The notes beneath the pieces were generated by a model that saw nothing but the letters and a program-made list of their open reading frames with translations, made no database searches and was not told the origin of the DNA. A DNA stretch of 64,000 bases from CAZCTC01 sp964501335 (GTDB taxonomy: Bacteria; Chloroflexota; Anaerolineae; B4-G1; SLSP01), in the NCBI GenBank assembly GCA_964501335.1, contig CAZCTC010000037.1, positions 1 through 64,000 on the forward strand. Direction: 5' to 3'. Below, in pieces: positions 1 to 7,570 of the stretch (position 1 is the stretch's first letter; each line of letters starts with the position of its first letter). A program made the translations under genes and the position numbers.

Positions 1-310
1 ACGAAAACATAGCCCTTTCCAGAACCATCCCGACGCCGCTCTCTTACTCCCCCTCTCCCTCCCGCATCGCTCGGGGTTATCCCCCAAAACGCATCCTCTC
101 GAATCGCGTCGCTGCTTAACAACAAAACATGGGAGAGGGGGCCGGGGGGTGAGGGCCGCACGAAAACATAGCCCTTTCCAGAACCATCCCGACGCCGCTC
201 TCTTACTCCCCCTCACCTCGATGCCGGGGGTGCATCTTCACCAGAAATCTCCCCAAAAGCGCGCTTCACCCGTACCCCCGCAGGGGGGAGGGTTGGGGAG
301 GGAGCCGGCC
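1..310. repeat. Fragments of the dispersed intergenic element, no gene
   Basis: No credible gene is seen here. Positions 1-55 recur almost exactly at 160-214 as a direct repeat with an offset of 159 bp. Both copies match the 3' flank of the dispersed hairpin element found elsewhere (AAAACATAG followed by a CCTTTTCCAGA-like stretch), as at 10490-10520 and 19570-19600. Positions of about 210-300 resemble 10545-10640, so the repeated unit extends further in these two places. The hairpin itself would lie just left of the window. Confidence 0.6.
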
Positions 311-404
311 CACAAATTACGTTTCATGCTCCCGCCTATTTTAGCCCGGCTCCCCCAACAGGCAATTGATTCTCCACGGATGACAAATGTCATATTTTAA
401 TTCA

Positions 405-700
405 TTTCCCCCTAGGGGATTCCCCCTATCCCCTTCAGGGAGAATCCCCCCTGAAAAACAAGAAAAAAACGCTCGCATCCATATATTTTTTGTGGTTTCA
501 TTAACGCATAAGAACTCCTGAAAATGATGGGAACGCTCCCAGTTACAGACGGTTTAACCATCATATTGAAATTTTCAAAAGAGACTGAAGGAGGATGCCT
601 GGAAAATTAAGTAACAACAACTTGACCACGAACTTCTCACTGATTCTTTTCTCGACCCTGATTCAATTTCAGTCTAAGTTTTCAATTCAAGGAGAATGCG
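405..700 (+). promoter_or_regulatory. Long structured leader of the first sugar-binding protein gene
   Basis: This gene-poor stretch precedes the first binding-protein gene and resembles, in order, the stretch before the second one (2165-2445). Shared pieces are a small hairpin TAGGGG/CCCCTA (413-428), a run of alternating CCCC and GGG blocks, a GGTTTCATTAACG-like block, an ACCATCA block, and a GAAGGAGG motif about 110 bases before the start codon. The duplication of the binding-protein gene therefore seems to have included its leader. Conservation of the paired blocks with changed loops suggests an RNA-level role, but no known riboswitch was recognised. Confidence 0.5.
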
Positions 701-708
701 ATGTTTAA
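595..708 (+). CDS. Possible 37-residue leader peptide overlapping the binding-protein start
   Basis: A short open frame starts at an ATG immediately after a strong GAAGGAG motif (587-593) and ends at a TAA that overlaps the start of the sugar-binding protein gene by 8 bases. That geometry would allow translational coupling. The peptide has a hydrophobic middle but no recognised domain. The homologous leader of the second binding-protein gene keeps the AAGGAGG motif but has no ATG behind it, so the frame is not conserved between the two leaders. It may be chance. Confidence 0.25.
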   Translation: MPGKLSNNNLTTNFSLILFSTLIQFQSKFSIQGECDV

Positions 709-1822
709 GAAGAATCTGTCCCTGGCTTTGATCAGCCTCTTGCTCGTCCTGGCCACCCTGCTCTCGGCCTGCACCGGCACCGCCGCCCCCACCGCCCAGG
801 CCGAAAAACTGGCCATCGGCGTCGTGCTCCCCACCAAGGATCAGTCCCGCTGGTTGCAGGACGAAGCCCGCTTCCGCGAAGCCTTCACCAAGGCCGGCTA
901 TGACGTAGAAATCCTCTTCAGCCAGGGTTCCTCCGCCAAGGAAAAGGAAAATGTCGAGGCCTTGCTCACCAACAACATCAAAGTCCTCATCATCTGCCCC
1001 ACCGACGGTTCTGCTGCCGCCGCCGCCGCTGACGCCGCGCACGCCGCTGGAGTCAAGGTCATCTCCTACGACCGCCTCATCCGCGACACCGCCTCCGTCG
1101 ATTACTATGTGACCTTCGACAGCATCGCCGTCGGAGCCGCGCAGGCCCAGTACCTGGTCGATCATGCCACCGGCAAGGGCAATCCCCTCTACATCTACGC
1201 CGGCGCCGCCTCCGACAACAACGCCTTCATCTTCTTCGAAGGCGCCTGGGGTGTCCTGCAGCCCAAAATCGTCGACGGCACCTTCGTGATCAAGAACTCC
1301 GCCGAAGCCATCGCCCTGCAGGATAAAGCCACCCTGACCCGCGAAGAAATGGCCGGGATCATCGGCCAGATCGATACCGGTTGGGACGTCAACACCGCCA
1401 AGAACCTGGCCGAATCCCACCTGACCGCCGCCGGCGCCGCCGACAAGGGCAACGTCTTCATCCTGGCCCCCAATGACGACACCTCCCGCGCCATCTCCGA
1501 TGCCTTCTCCGCCGATACGGATGTCAAGAGCTACGTCATCACCGGGCAGGACGCGGTCAAAGCCACCGTCCAGTACATCATCGACGGCAAGCAGTCGATG
1601 ACGGTCTTCAAGGATGTCCGCACCCTGGTCGACGACGCCATCAACGCCGCCATCGCCCTGATCGAGGGCAAGGCCCCCAACGCCAAGGGCTCCTACAACA
1701 ACGGCAAGATCGATGTCCCCGCCATTCAGTCCCCGGTGGTCAGCGTCGATCGCGAGAACGTCAAAGCCGCCCTGATGGATTCCGGTTACTACAACGCTTC
1801 CGAATTCCAGAACGTACCGTAA
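701..1822 (+). CDS. ChvE-type monosaccharide ABC transporter substrate-binding lipoprotein
   Basis: Extracytoplasmic sugar-binding lipoprotein of the ChvE/multiple-monosaccharide family (373 aa, normal size). A hydrophobic signal ends in the lipobox LSAC with Cys24. The mature part opens with the LAIGVVLPTKD strand typical of type 1 periplasmic binding folds, followed by TDGSAAAAAADAA, ISYDRLI, YVTFDS and ILAPNDDT segments as in xylose/arabinose/glucose-binding proteins. A strong AAGGAG site precedes the ATG by about 7 bases. It is the first structural gene of a transporter locus; the next gene encodes a double version of the same protein. It probably delivers an aldose to the GguA/GguB-like ATPase and permease downstream. 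The exact sugar cannot be read from the sequence. Confidence 0.92.
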   Translation: MFKKNLSLALISLLLVLATLLSACTGTAAPTAQAEKLAIGVVLPTKDQSRWLQDEARFREAFTKAGYDVEILFSQGSSAKEKENVEALLTNNIKVLIICPTDGSAAAAAADAAHAAGVKVISYDRLIRDTASVDYYVTFDSIAVGAAQAQYLVDHATGKGNPLYIYAGAASDNNAFIFFEGAWGVLQPKIVDGTFVIKNSAEAIALQDKATLTREEMAGIIGQIDTGWDVNTAKNLAESHLTAAGAADKGNVFILAPNDDTSRAISDAFSADTDVKSYVITGQDAVKATVQYIIDGKQSMTVFKDVRTLVDDAINAAIALIEGKAPNAKGSYNNGKIDVPAIQSPVVSVDRENVKAALMDSGYYNASEFQNVP

Positions 1823-1841
1823 CGCTTTAAACACATTCTCT

Positions 1842-2047
1842 CCCACCATCCGGCGCGGCGCTTCGAGCCGAACCCCAGCCGTTTGCGGGACATTAAAAAC
1901 ACAACCGGTACGGTCAGCCCGGAAAACACGAGAGAAAAAAGCCTATGTTTTGGCGCACTTCAAAAAGTGCGCCAAAACATAAACAAAAAACTCTCTCTCC
2001 ATCCAGCGCGTCGGTTCAAACCCGGCAAAAGCCGTTTGCGGGGCGTT
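1842..2047 (-). repeat. Dispersed hairpin element, one full and one partial copy
   Basis: The full copy (about 1931-2047) lies in reverse orientation. Its hairpin arms at 1945-1960 and 1965-1980 are perfectly complementary over 16 bp with loop CAAA. The conserved flank after it contains AAACAAAAAACTCTCTCTCC, CCAGCGCGTCG and TTTGCGGGG. A hairpin-less partial copy of the same flank lies at 1842-1905. The element separates the two paralogous binding-protein genes. Confidence 0.7.
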
Positions 2048-2164
2048 AAAACCAGACCCTGGAATGCCGTCTTTGAAAACAGGTGAATTGCTTTTGTGCT
2101 ACTGCCTTTAAAACTTTAGCGCAAAACATTTCCATCGAGTCCTTCCAATCGTTGCACCTCCTGC

Positions 2165-2445
2165 CTTTTTAATTAGGGGAAACCCCCTAATCCCTTTAAG
2201 GGAAAATCCCCGGTGAAAACAGGGGAAAAAAGCTGGTACCAACCCTGATTCTATGGTTTTATTAAGACGTTGAAACTCACGACAGCGTGATGGATTGGCG
2301 GTCCCAAAAAACCATCTGGACAACCATCACATGGGGTGTTGATACCAGCTCGAAGGAGGTCTTCGTAAAAATACAGAAATTGCTTTCCCCAAACTGCTGC
2401 TGTTTCGTTTATCAAATCTAAGTTAATTTCAGTAAGGAGGACTCG
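2165..2445 (+). promoter_or_regulatory. Structured leader of the duplicated binding-protein gene
   Basis: This is the counterpart of the leader at 405-700. The opening hairpin is TTAGGGG/CCCCTAA (2173-2190), extended relative to the first leader by matching changes in both arms. It is followed by CCCT/AGGG blocks, a GGTTTTATTAAG block, an ACCATCA block and GAAGGAGG at about 2353. The true ribosome-binding site TAAGGAGG lies just before the ATG at 2446. No sigma-70 promoter stands out. Confidence 0.5.
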
Positions 2446-4617
2446 ATGTTTAAGAAGAATCTGCCCCTGGCTTTGATCAGCCTCTTGGTTGTCATCGCCA
2501 CCCTTCTTTCCGCCTGCACCGGCGGAGTTACGACCCCCACCACTGCCCCCGCCAATAAATTGTCCGTCGGTGTCGTGCTCCCCACCAAGGATGAGCCCCG
2601 CTGGATTCAGGATGAGACCCGTTTCCGCGAAGCCTTCACGGCCGCCGGCTACGATGTCGAAATCCTCTTCAGCCAGGGTAACCCGGCCAAGGAAAAGGAA
2701 AATGTCGAAGCCCTGATCACCAAAGGCGTCAAAGTCATCATCATCTGCCCGCAGGACGGCACTGCCGCCGCTGCGGCCGCCGATGCCGCCCGCGCCGCCG
2801 GAGTCAAGGTCATCTCCTATGACCGCCTGATCCGCGACACCGCCGCCGTCGATTACTATGTGACCTTCGACAGCATCGCGGTCGGCGCTCAGCAGGCCCA
2901 GTACCTGGTCGACAACGCCAAGGGCACCGGCAATCCCCTCTACCTCTACGCCGGCGCCGCCTCCGACAACAATGCCTTCATCTTCTTCGAAGGCGCCTGG
3001 GGCGTCCTGCAGCCCAAAATCGCCGACGGCACCTTCGTGGTCAAGAACTCCGCCGAAGCCATCGCCCTGAAGGACAAGGCCACCCTGACCCGCGAAGAAA
3101 TGTCCAAGATTATCGGCCAGATCTCCACGAACTGGGACTTCAACACCGCCAAGAACCTGGCGGAAGCCAATCTGACCGCCGCCGGCACCGCCGACAAGGG
3201 CAACGTCTTCATCCTGGCCCCCAACGACGGCACCGCCCGCGCGATCGCCGATGCCTTTGCCGCCGACAAGGACGTCAAGAGCTACTTCGTCACCGGTCAG
3301 GACGCCGAAAAGGCTTCCGTGCAGTACATCATCGACAGCAAGCAGTCCATGACCGTCTTCAAGGATGTCCGCACCCTGGTCAGCGACGCCATCAACGCCG
3401 CCATCGCCCTGCTCGAAGGCAAAGCCCCGGCCGCCAAGGGCTCTTACAACAACGGCAAGATCGATGTGCCCGCCATTCAGTCCCCGGTGGTCACCGTCGA
3501 TAAAGCCAACGTCCAGGCCGCTCTGATCGACTCCGGCTACTACAAGGCCGAAGACTTCCAGAACCTGGGCGGCGGCGCTGTGGCCCCCGTCGAAGGCGGC
3601 AAACTGTCCGTCGGCGTCGTGCTCCCCACCAAGGACGAACCCCGCTGGATCCAGGATGAGACCCGCTTCCGCGAAGCCTTCACGGCCGCCGGCTACGATG
3701 TCGAAATCCTCTTCAGCCAGGGTAACCCGGCCAAGGAAAAGGAAAATGTCGAAGCCCTGATCACCAAAGGCGTCAAAGTCATCATCATCTGCCCGCAGGA
3801 CGGCACTGCCGCCGCTGCGGCCGCCGATGCCGCCCGCGCCGCCGGAGTCAAGGTCATCTCCTATGACCGCCTGATCCGCGACACCGCCGCCGTCGATTAC
3901 TATGTGACCTTCGACAGCATCGCGGTCGGCGCTCAGCAGGCCCAGTACCTGGTCGACAACGCCAAGGGCACCGGCAATCCCCTCTACCTCTACGCCGGCG
4001 CCGCCTCCGACAACAATGCCTTCATCTTCTTCGAAGGCGCCTGGGGCGTCCTGCAGCCCAAAATCGCCGACGGCACCTTCGTGGTCAAGAACTCCGCCGA
4101 AGCCATCGCCCTGAAGGACAAGGCCACCCTGACCCGCGAAGAAATGTCCAAGATTATCGGCCAGATCTCCACGAACTGGGACTTCAACACCGCCAAGAAC
4201 CTGGCGGAAGCCAATCTGACCGCCGCCGGCACCGCCGACAAGGGCAACGTCTTCATCCTGGCCCCCAACGACGGCACCGCCCGCGCGATCGCCGATGCCT
4301 TTGCCGCCGACAAGGACGTCAAGAGCTACTTCGTCACCGGTCAGGACGCCGAAAAGGCTTCCGTGCAGTACATCATCGACAGCAAGCAGTCCATGACCGT
4401 CTTCAAGGATGTCCGCACCCTGGTCAGCGACGCCATCAACGCCGCCATCGCCCTGCTCGAAGGCAAAGCCCCGGCCGCCAAGGGCTCTTACAACAACGGC
4501 AAGATCGATGTGCCCGCCATTCAGTCCCCGGTGGTCACCGTCGATAAAGCCAATGTCAAGGCCGCTCTGATCGACTCCGGCTACTACAAAGCCGAAGACT
4601 TCCAGAACCTGCCGTAA
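2446..4617 (+). CDS. Double-domain ChvE-type sugar-binding lipoprotein (internal tandem duplication)
   Basis: A 723-aa lipoprotein (lipobox LSAC, Cys24) carrying two complete ChvE-type sugar-binding domains, about residues 38-374 and 386-722. They are joined by the short linker GGGAVAPVEGG. Family members normally have one domain of about 340 residues. The two halves are offset by exactly 1044 bp. As read here they differ at six synonymous sites in the first 66 bp and three sites in the last 85 bp (one of them Gln to Lys), with no difference seen in the roughly 870 bp between. That pattern suggests recent duplication with gene conversion, or assembly smoothing of a repeat. It lies upstream of, and co-directional with, the cognate ATPase and permease. 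Two tethered binding domains could raise local receptor density at the permease. Confidence 0.9.
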   Translation: MFKKNLPLALISLLVVIATLLSACTGGVTTPTTAPANKLSVGVVLPTKDEPRWIQDETRFREAFTAAGYDVEILFSQGNPAKEKENVEALITKGVKVIIICPQDGTAAAAAADAARAAGVKVISYDRLIRDTAAVDYYVTFDSIAVGAQQAQYLVDNAKGTGNPLYLYAGAASDNNAFIFFEGAWGVLQPKIADGTFVVKNSAEAIALKDKATLTREEMSKIIGQISTNWDFNTAKNLAEANLTAAGTADKGNVFILAPNDGTARAIADAFAADKDVKSYFVTGQDAEKASVQYIIDSKQSMTVFKDVRTLVSDAINAAIALLEGKAPAAKGSYNNGKIDVPAIQSPVVTVDKANVQAALIDSGYYKAEDFQNLGGGAVAPVEGGKLSVGVVLPTKDEPRWIQDETRFREAFTAAGYDVEILFSQGNPAKEKENVEALITKGVKVIIICPQDGTAAAAAADAARAAGVKVISYDRLIRDTAAVDYYVTFDSIAVGAQQAQYLVDNAKGTGNPLYLYAGAASDNNAFIFFEGAWGVLQPKIADGTFVVKNSAEAIALKDKATLTREEMSKIIGQISTNWDFNTAKNLAEANLTAAGTADKGNVFILAPNDGTARAIADAFAADKDVKSYFVTGQDAEKASVQYIIDSKQSMTVFKDVRTLVSDAINAAIALLEGKAPAAKGSYNNGKIDVPAIQSPVVTVDKANVKAALIDSGYYKAEDFQNLP

Positions 4618-4649
4618 TCTCATCCCAAAGATTTTTTAAGTAGTAAACG

Positions 4650-4682
4650 GGAATAGTGATGGATAGACTCCATCACTATTCC
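4650..4682 (+). promoter_or_regulatory. Intercistronic hairpin between binding protein and ATPase genes
   Basis: A perfect 14-bp inverted repeat, GGAATAGTGATGGA and its complement around loop TAGAC, lies in the 102-base gap before the ATPase gene. No T-run follows, so it is not a good intrinsic terminator. It may stabilise the upstream binding-protein message or reduce read-through, which is common where the binding protein must outnumber the membrane components. Confidence 0.5.
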
Positions 4683-4719
4683 TGTACCTGAAACAGCAGC
4701 TTTTTAAGCCGGAGGCGGT

Positions 4720-6243
4720 ATGGACGCTCCCATATTAGAGATGAGAAACATTGTCAAGGAATTCCCCGGCGTGAAAGCCCTCAACAATGTCAGCTTTCGC
4801 GTTATGCCCGGAGAAATCCACTGTCTGGTCGGAGAAAACGGTGCCGGAAAATCCACATTGATGAAAGTCTTGAGCGGGGTCCATCCCTATGGCACCTACA
4901 CCGGCGATATCCTTTTCAACGGCCATATTCAACAGTTCCATCACATCAACGACAGTGAAAAAGTCGGCATCGCCATCATCTACCAGGAACTGGCCCTGAT
5001 TCCTGAACTGACCGTCTACGAAAACATCTTCGTAGGCCATGAAATCAGTTCCAACGGTTTTACAGTCGACTGGAATGAAACGATCCGCAGAGCCAACGAA
5101 ATGCTCCAAAAGGTCAAATTGAATGTCAATCCCGACACCAAAGTCAAAGACCTGGGCGTTGGGAAACAACAGTTGATCGAAATCGCCAAAGCGCTGAGCC
5201 AGGATGTCAAATTGTTGATCCTTGACGAACCCACGGCCGCGCTGAACGAAGACGACAGCAAGAACCTGCTGGTCCTGTTACAAGAACTGAAATCCCATGG
5301 CGTGACCTGTATTTTGATCTCGCACAAGCTCAAGGAAGTCATCAGCATTGCCGACACGGTCACGGTCTTGCGCGACGGCCAGACGATCTGTACCCTGGAT
5401 GCTCGCAAAGGCGAAGTGTCTGAACAAACGTTGATCAAACACATGGTGGGGCGCGAAATCACCAATATCTATCCCGGGCGCACCCATAAGATCTCCGATG
5501 AGATTGTGCTGGACGTACGGAACTGGAGCGCTTACTCCCCCGGCCTCGGCCGCACCGTGCTCAAGGATGTCAATTTCAACCTCAAGCGCGGTGAAATTAT
5601 CGGCTTCGCCGGATTGATGGGCTCGGGACGGACGGAACTGGCCTTGAGCATCTTCGGCAACCCCCTCGGCTATCAAACTCAGGGTGAAGTATTCATCAAA
5701 GGCAAACGGCGGATTTGCAGAGACCCGCAGGAAGCGATTGAATCGGGACTGGCTTATGTTACGGAAGATCGCAAAGGCAACGGCCTTATTTTGATCCAGG
5801 ATGTGCGCCAGAACATCACCCTCGCCAATTTAAGAGCCCTGGCTAAAAACAATGTGATCGACAACAACGCCGAAATCCAGGTAGCCAATGAATATCGCAC
5901 CTCGCTGAACATCAAAACGCCCAGCATTGAACAAACCGTCGGCAACCTCAGCGGTGGCAACCAGCAAAAAGTCTGCCTGGGAAAATGGCTGTTCGTCAAA
6001 CCCGACATCCTGATCCTCGATGAACCCACCCGTGGGATCGATGTCGGTGCCAAATATGAAATTTATACGATCATGAACCGTCTCGTGGCCGAAGGCATGA
6101 GCATCATTATGATCTCCTCGGAATTGCCCGAAGTATTGGGAATGAGTGATCGGATCTACATTGTCTCTACCGGACGGATTACCGGCGAAATGCCGATCGC
6201 GGAAGCGACGCAGGAAAAAATCATGCATCTGGCGACAAATTGA
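4720..6243 (+). CDS. Sugar ABC transporter ATP-binding protein (GguA/MmsA type)
   Basis: Cytoplasmic ATPase of a monosaccharide importer, 507 aa with two fused nucleotide-binding domains as usual for this family. Domain 1 has Walker A GENGAGKST (residues 38-46), signature LGVGKQQL and Walker B LLILDEPTAAL. Domain 2 has the family-typical degenerate Walker A GLMGSGRTEL, a full LSGGNQQK signature and Walker B ILILDEPTRGID. The start ATG follows GGAGGCGGT. The stop overlaps the region just before the permease start, so the two are probably co-translated. It energises uptake of sugars delivered by the two ChvE-like lipoproteins upstream. Confidence 0.93.
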   Translation: MDAPILEMRNIVKEFPGVKALNNVSFRVMPGEIHCLVGENGAGKSTLMKVLSGVHPYGTYTGDILFNGHIQQFHHINDSEKVGIAIIYQELALIPELTVYENIFVGHEISSNGFTVDWNETIRRANEMLQKVKLNVNPDTKVKDLGVGKQQLIEIAKALSQDVKLLILDEPTAALNEDDSKNLLVLLQELKSHGVTCILISHKLKEVISIADTVTVLRDGQTICTLDARKGEVSEQTLIKHMVGREITNIYPGRTHKISDEIVLDVRNWSAYSPGLGRTVLKDVNFNLKRGEIIGFAGLMGSGRTELALSIFGNPLGYQTQGEVFIKGKRRICRDPQEAIESGLAYVTEDRKGNGLILIQDVRQNITLANLRALAKNNVIDNNAEIQVANEYRTSLNIKTPSIEQTVGNLSGGNQQKVCLGKWLFVKPDILILDEPTRGIDVGAKYEIYTIMNRLVAEGMSIIMISSELPEVLGMSDRIYIVSTGRITGEMPIAEATQEKIMHLATN

Positions 6244-6254
6244 AGGGGCTCACC

Positions 6255-7481
6255 ATGTTTATTCAAGACTTACAAAAAGTTATCAAGCAAAACATTCGTC
6301 AATACGGGATGTACATCGCCCTCTTCGTCATCATGACCATCTTCACCTTCGCAACTCCCAACTTCTCCTTCATCTCATCCCGCAACATCAGCAACCTGCT
6401 CAACCAGACCGGCTATATCGCCGTCCTGGCTGTCGGCATGACGCTGGTCATCGTCATCCGCCACATCGACCTCTCCGTCGGTTATCTGGCGGGCTTCCTC
6501 GGCGCCGTCGCCGCGATCTCCATGGTTTCCTGGAAACTGCCGGTTTTCGTCGTCATCCCTATGGTCCTGTTACTGGGCGCCATCGCCGGCATGATCACCG
6601 CTTTCCCGGTGGCCCAGCTGAAAATCCCCGCCTTCGTGGCCTCCCTGGCCGGCTGGCTGATCTACCGCGGCGCGCTGTTGCTCTCGACCGCCGCCACCGG
6701 CACCATCATCATCCCCGATCCCATCTTCAATGCGATCGGCAACGGCTACGTGCCCGACCTGCCCTTCCCGAAGCCTTCCCCGGAAGTATTGGATACTATG
6801 CCGACGCTGCTCGCCCAACTCGCTTCAGCCCACAAACTGACCCTGATCCTGGGCGTCATTACCATCATCGCCTTCATCATCAGCGACATCAACAGCCGCA
6901 ACAAGAAAATGGCCTACAACTTCGAGGTCCTGCCCTTCAATATCTTCATCCTCAAACTGGTCTTCATTTCGGCCCTGATCGCTCTGATCACTGTGGTGCT
7001 CTCCGGCTACAACGGCATCTCCTGGACCCTGGTCATCGTGCTGCTGGTGGTCGCCGTCTATCAATTTATGACCACCCAGACCGTCCTCGGTCGCCATATC
7101 TACGCCGTCGGCGGTAACCCCGAAGCCGCCGAATTGAGCGGTATCAGCGTCAAACGGATCACCTACATCGTCTTCGCTTCGATGGGCACCCTGACCGCGC
7201 TTTCCGGGATTCTCTTCGCCTCCCGCCTGCAATCGGCCACCACCACCGCCGGTTCGCTCTTTGAAATGGACGCCATCGCCTCGGCCTACATCGGCGGGGT
7301 CTCCGCCGCCGGCGGCGTCGGCAGCATCATGGGCTCACTCATCGGCGCCCTGGTCTATATGTCTCTGACCAGTGGTATGAACCTGATGAATATCGATATC
7401 GCCTACCAGTACATCGTCCGCGGTGCCGTGCTCGTCGCCGCCGTGGTCTTCGACGTGGCCACCCGCAGCCGCGGAAAGTAA
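6255..7481 (+). CDS. Sugar ABC transporter permease (GguB type)
   Basis: Multi-pass inner-membrane permease of 408 aa with about 9-10 hydrophobic helices and the conserved EAA-like stretch GGNPEAAELSGI followed by SSLFEMDAIASAYIGG-like residues, as in XylH/GguB permeases. The ATG at 6255 is chosen because GAAGGGG lies 6 bases before it; an in-frame TTG at 6240 would leave no room for that site. It is the channel partner of the ATPase just upstream and completes the importer. The kinase fusion gene follows after a hairpin. Confidence 0.9.
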   Translation: MFIQDLQKVIKQNIRQYGMYIALFVIMTIFTFATPNFSFISSRNISNLLNQTGYIAVLAVGMTLVIVIRHIDLSVGYLAGFLGAVAAISMVSWKLPVFVVIPMVLLLGAIAGMITAFPVAQLKIPAFVASLAGWLIYRGALLLSTAATGTIIIPDPIFNAIGNGYVPDLPFPKPSPEVLDTMPTLLAQLASAHKLTLILGVITIIAFIISDINSRNKKMAYNFEVLPFNIFILKLVFISALIALITVVLSGYNGISWTLVIVLLVVAVYQFMTTQTVLGRHIYAVGGNPEAAELSGISVKRITYIVFASMGTLTALSGILFASRLQSATTTAGSLFEMDAIASAYIGGVSAAGGVGSIMGSLIGALVYMSLTSGMNLMNIDIAYQYIVRGAVLVAAVVFDVATRSRGK

Positions 7482-7499
7482 AATTACCTTTGTCTGAGG

Positions 7500-7539
7500 T
7501 TTGCTTTTCGCGCGCCCCTGGGGGCGCGCGAAAAGCAAA
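7500..7539. repeat. Stable CGCGCG-class hairpin
   Basis: A perfect 19-bp inverted repeat with a two-base loop, of the form TTT-GC-TTTT-CGCGCG-CCCC and its complement. The T-run is on the 5' arm and the A-run on the 3' arm, the reverse of an intrinsic terminator. It lies between the permease stop and the kinase-fusion start (7571). Confidence 0.7.
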
Positions 7540-7570
7540 AACTATCCCTGGGTTGGGGGATCAACGTAAA

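Noticed and set aside
1883..2086. Short frames repeatedly containing a NINKKLSL-like segment at several hairpin elements (also near 10309, 22761, 25600, 52757)
   Set aside because: They are translations of the dispersed element in various frames. Stem changes preserve base pairing rather than the peptide, so a structure, not a protein, is conserved.
674..4623. Long antisense open frames (391 and 790 codons) opposite the two sugar-binding protein genes
   Set aside because: They mirror the codon pattern of the real genes, consist of Gly/Val/Asp-rich low-information sequence, and have no ribosome-binding sites.
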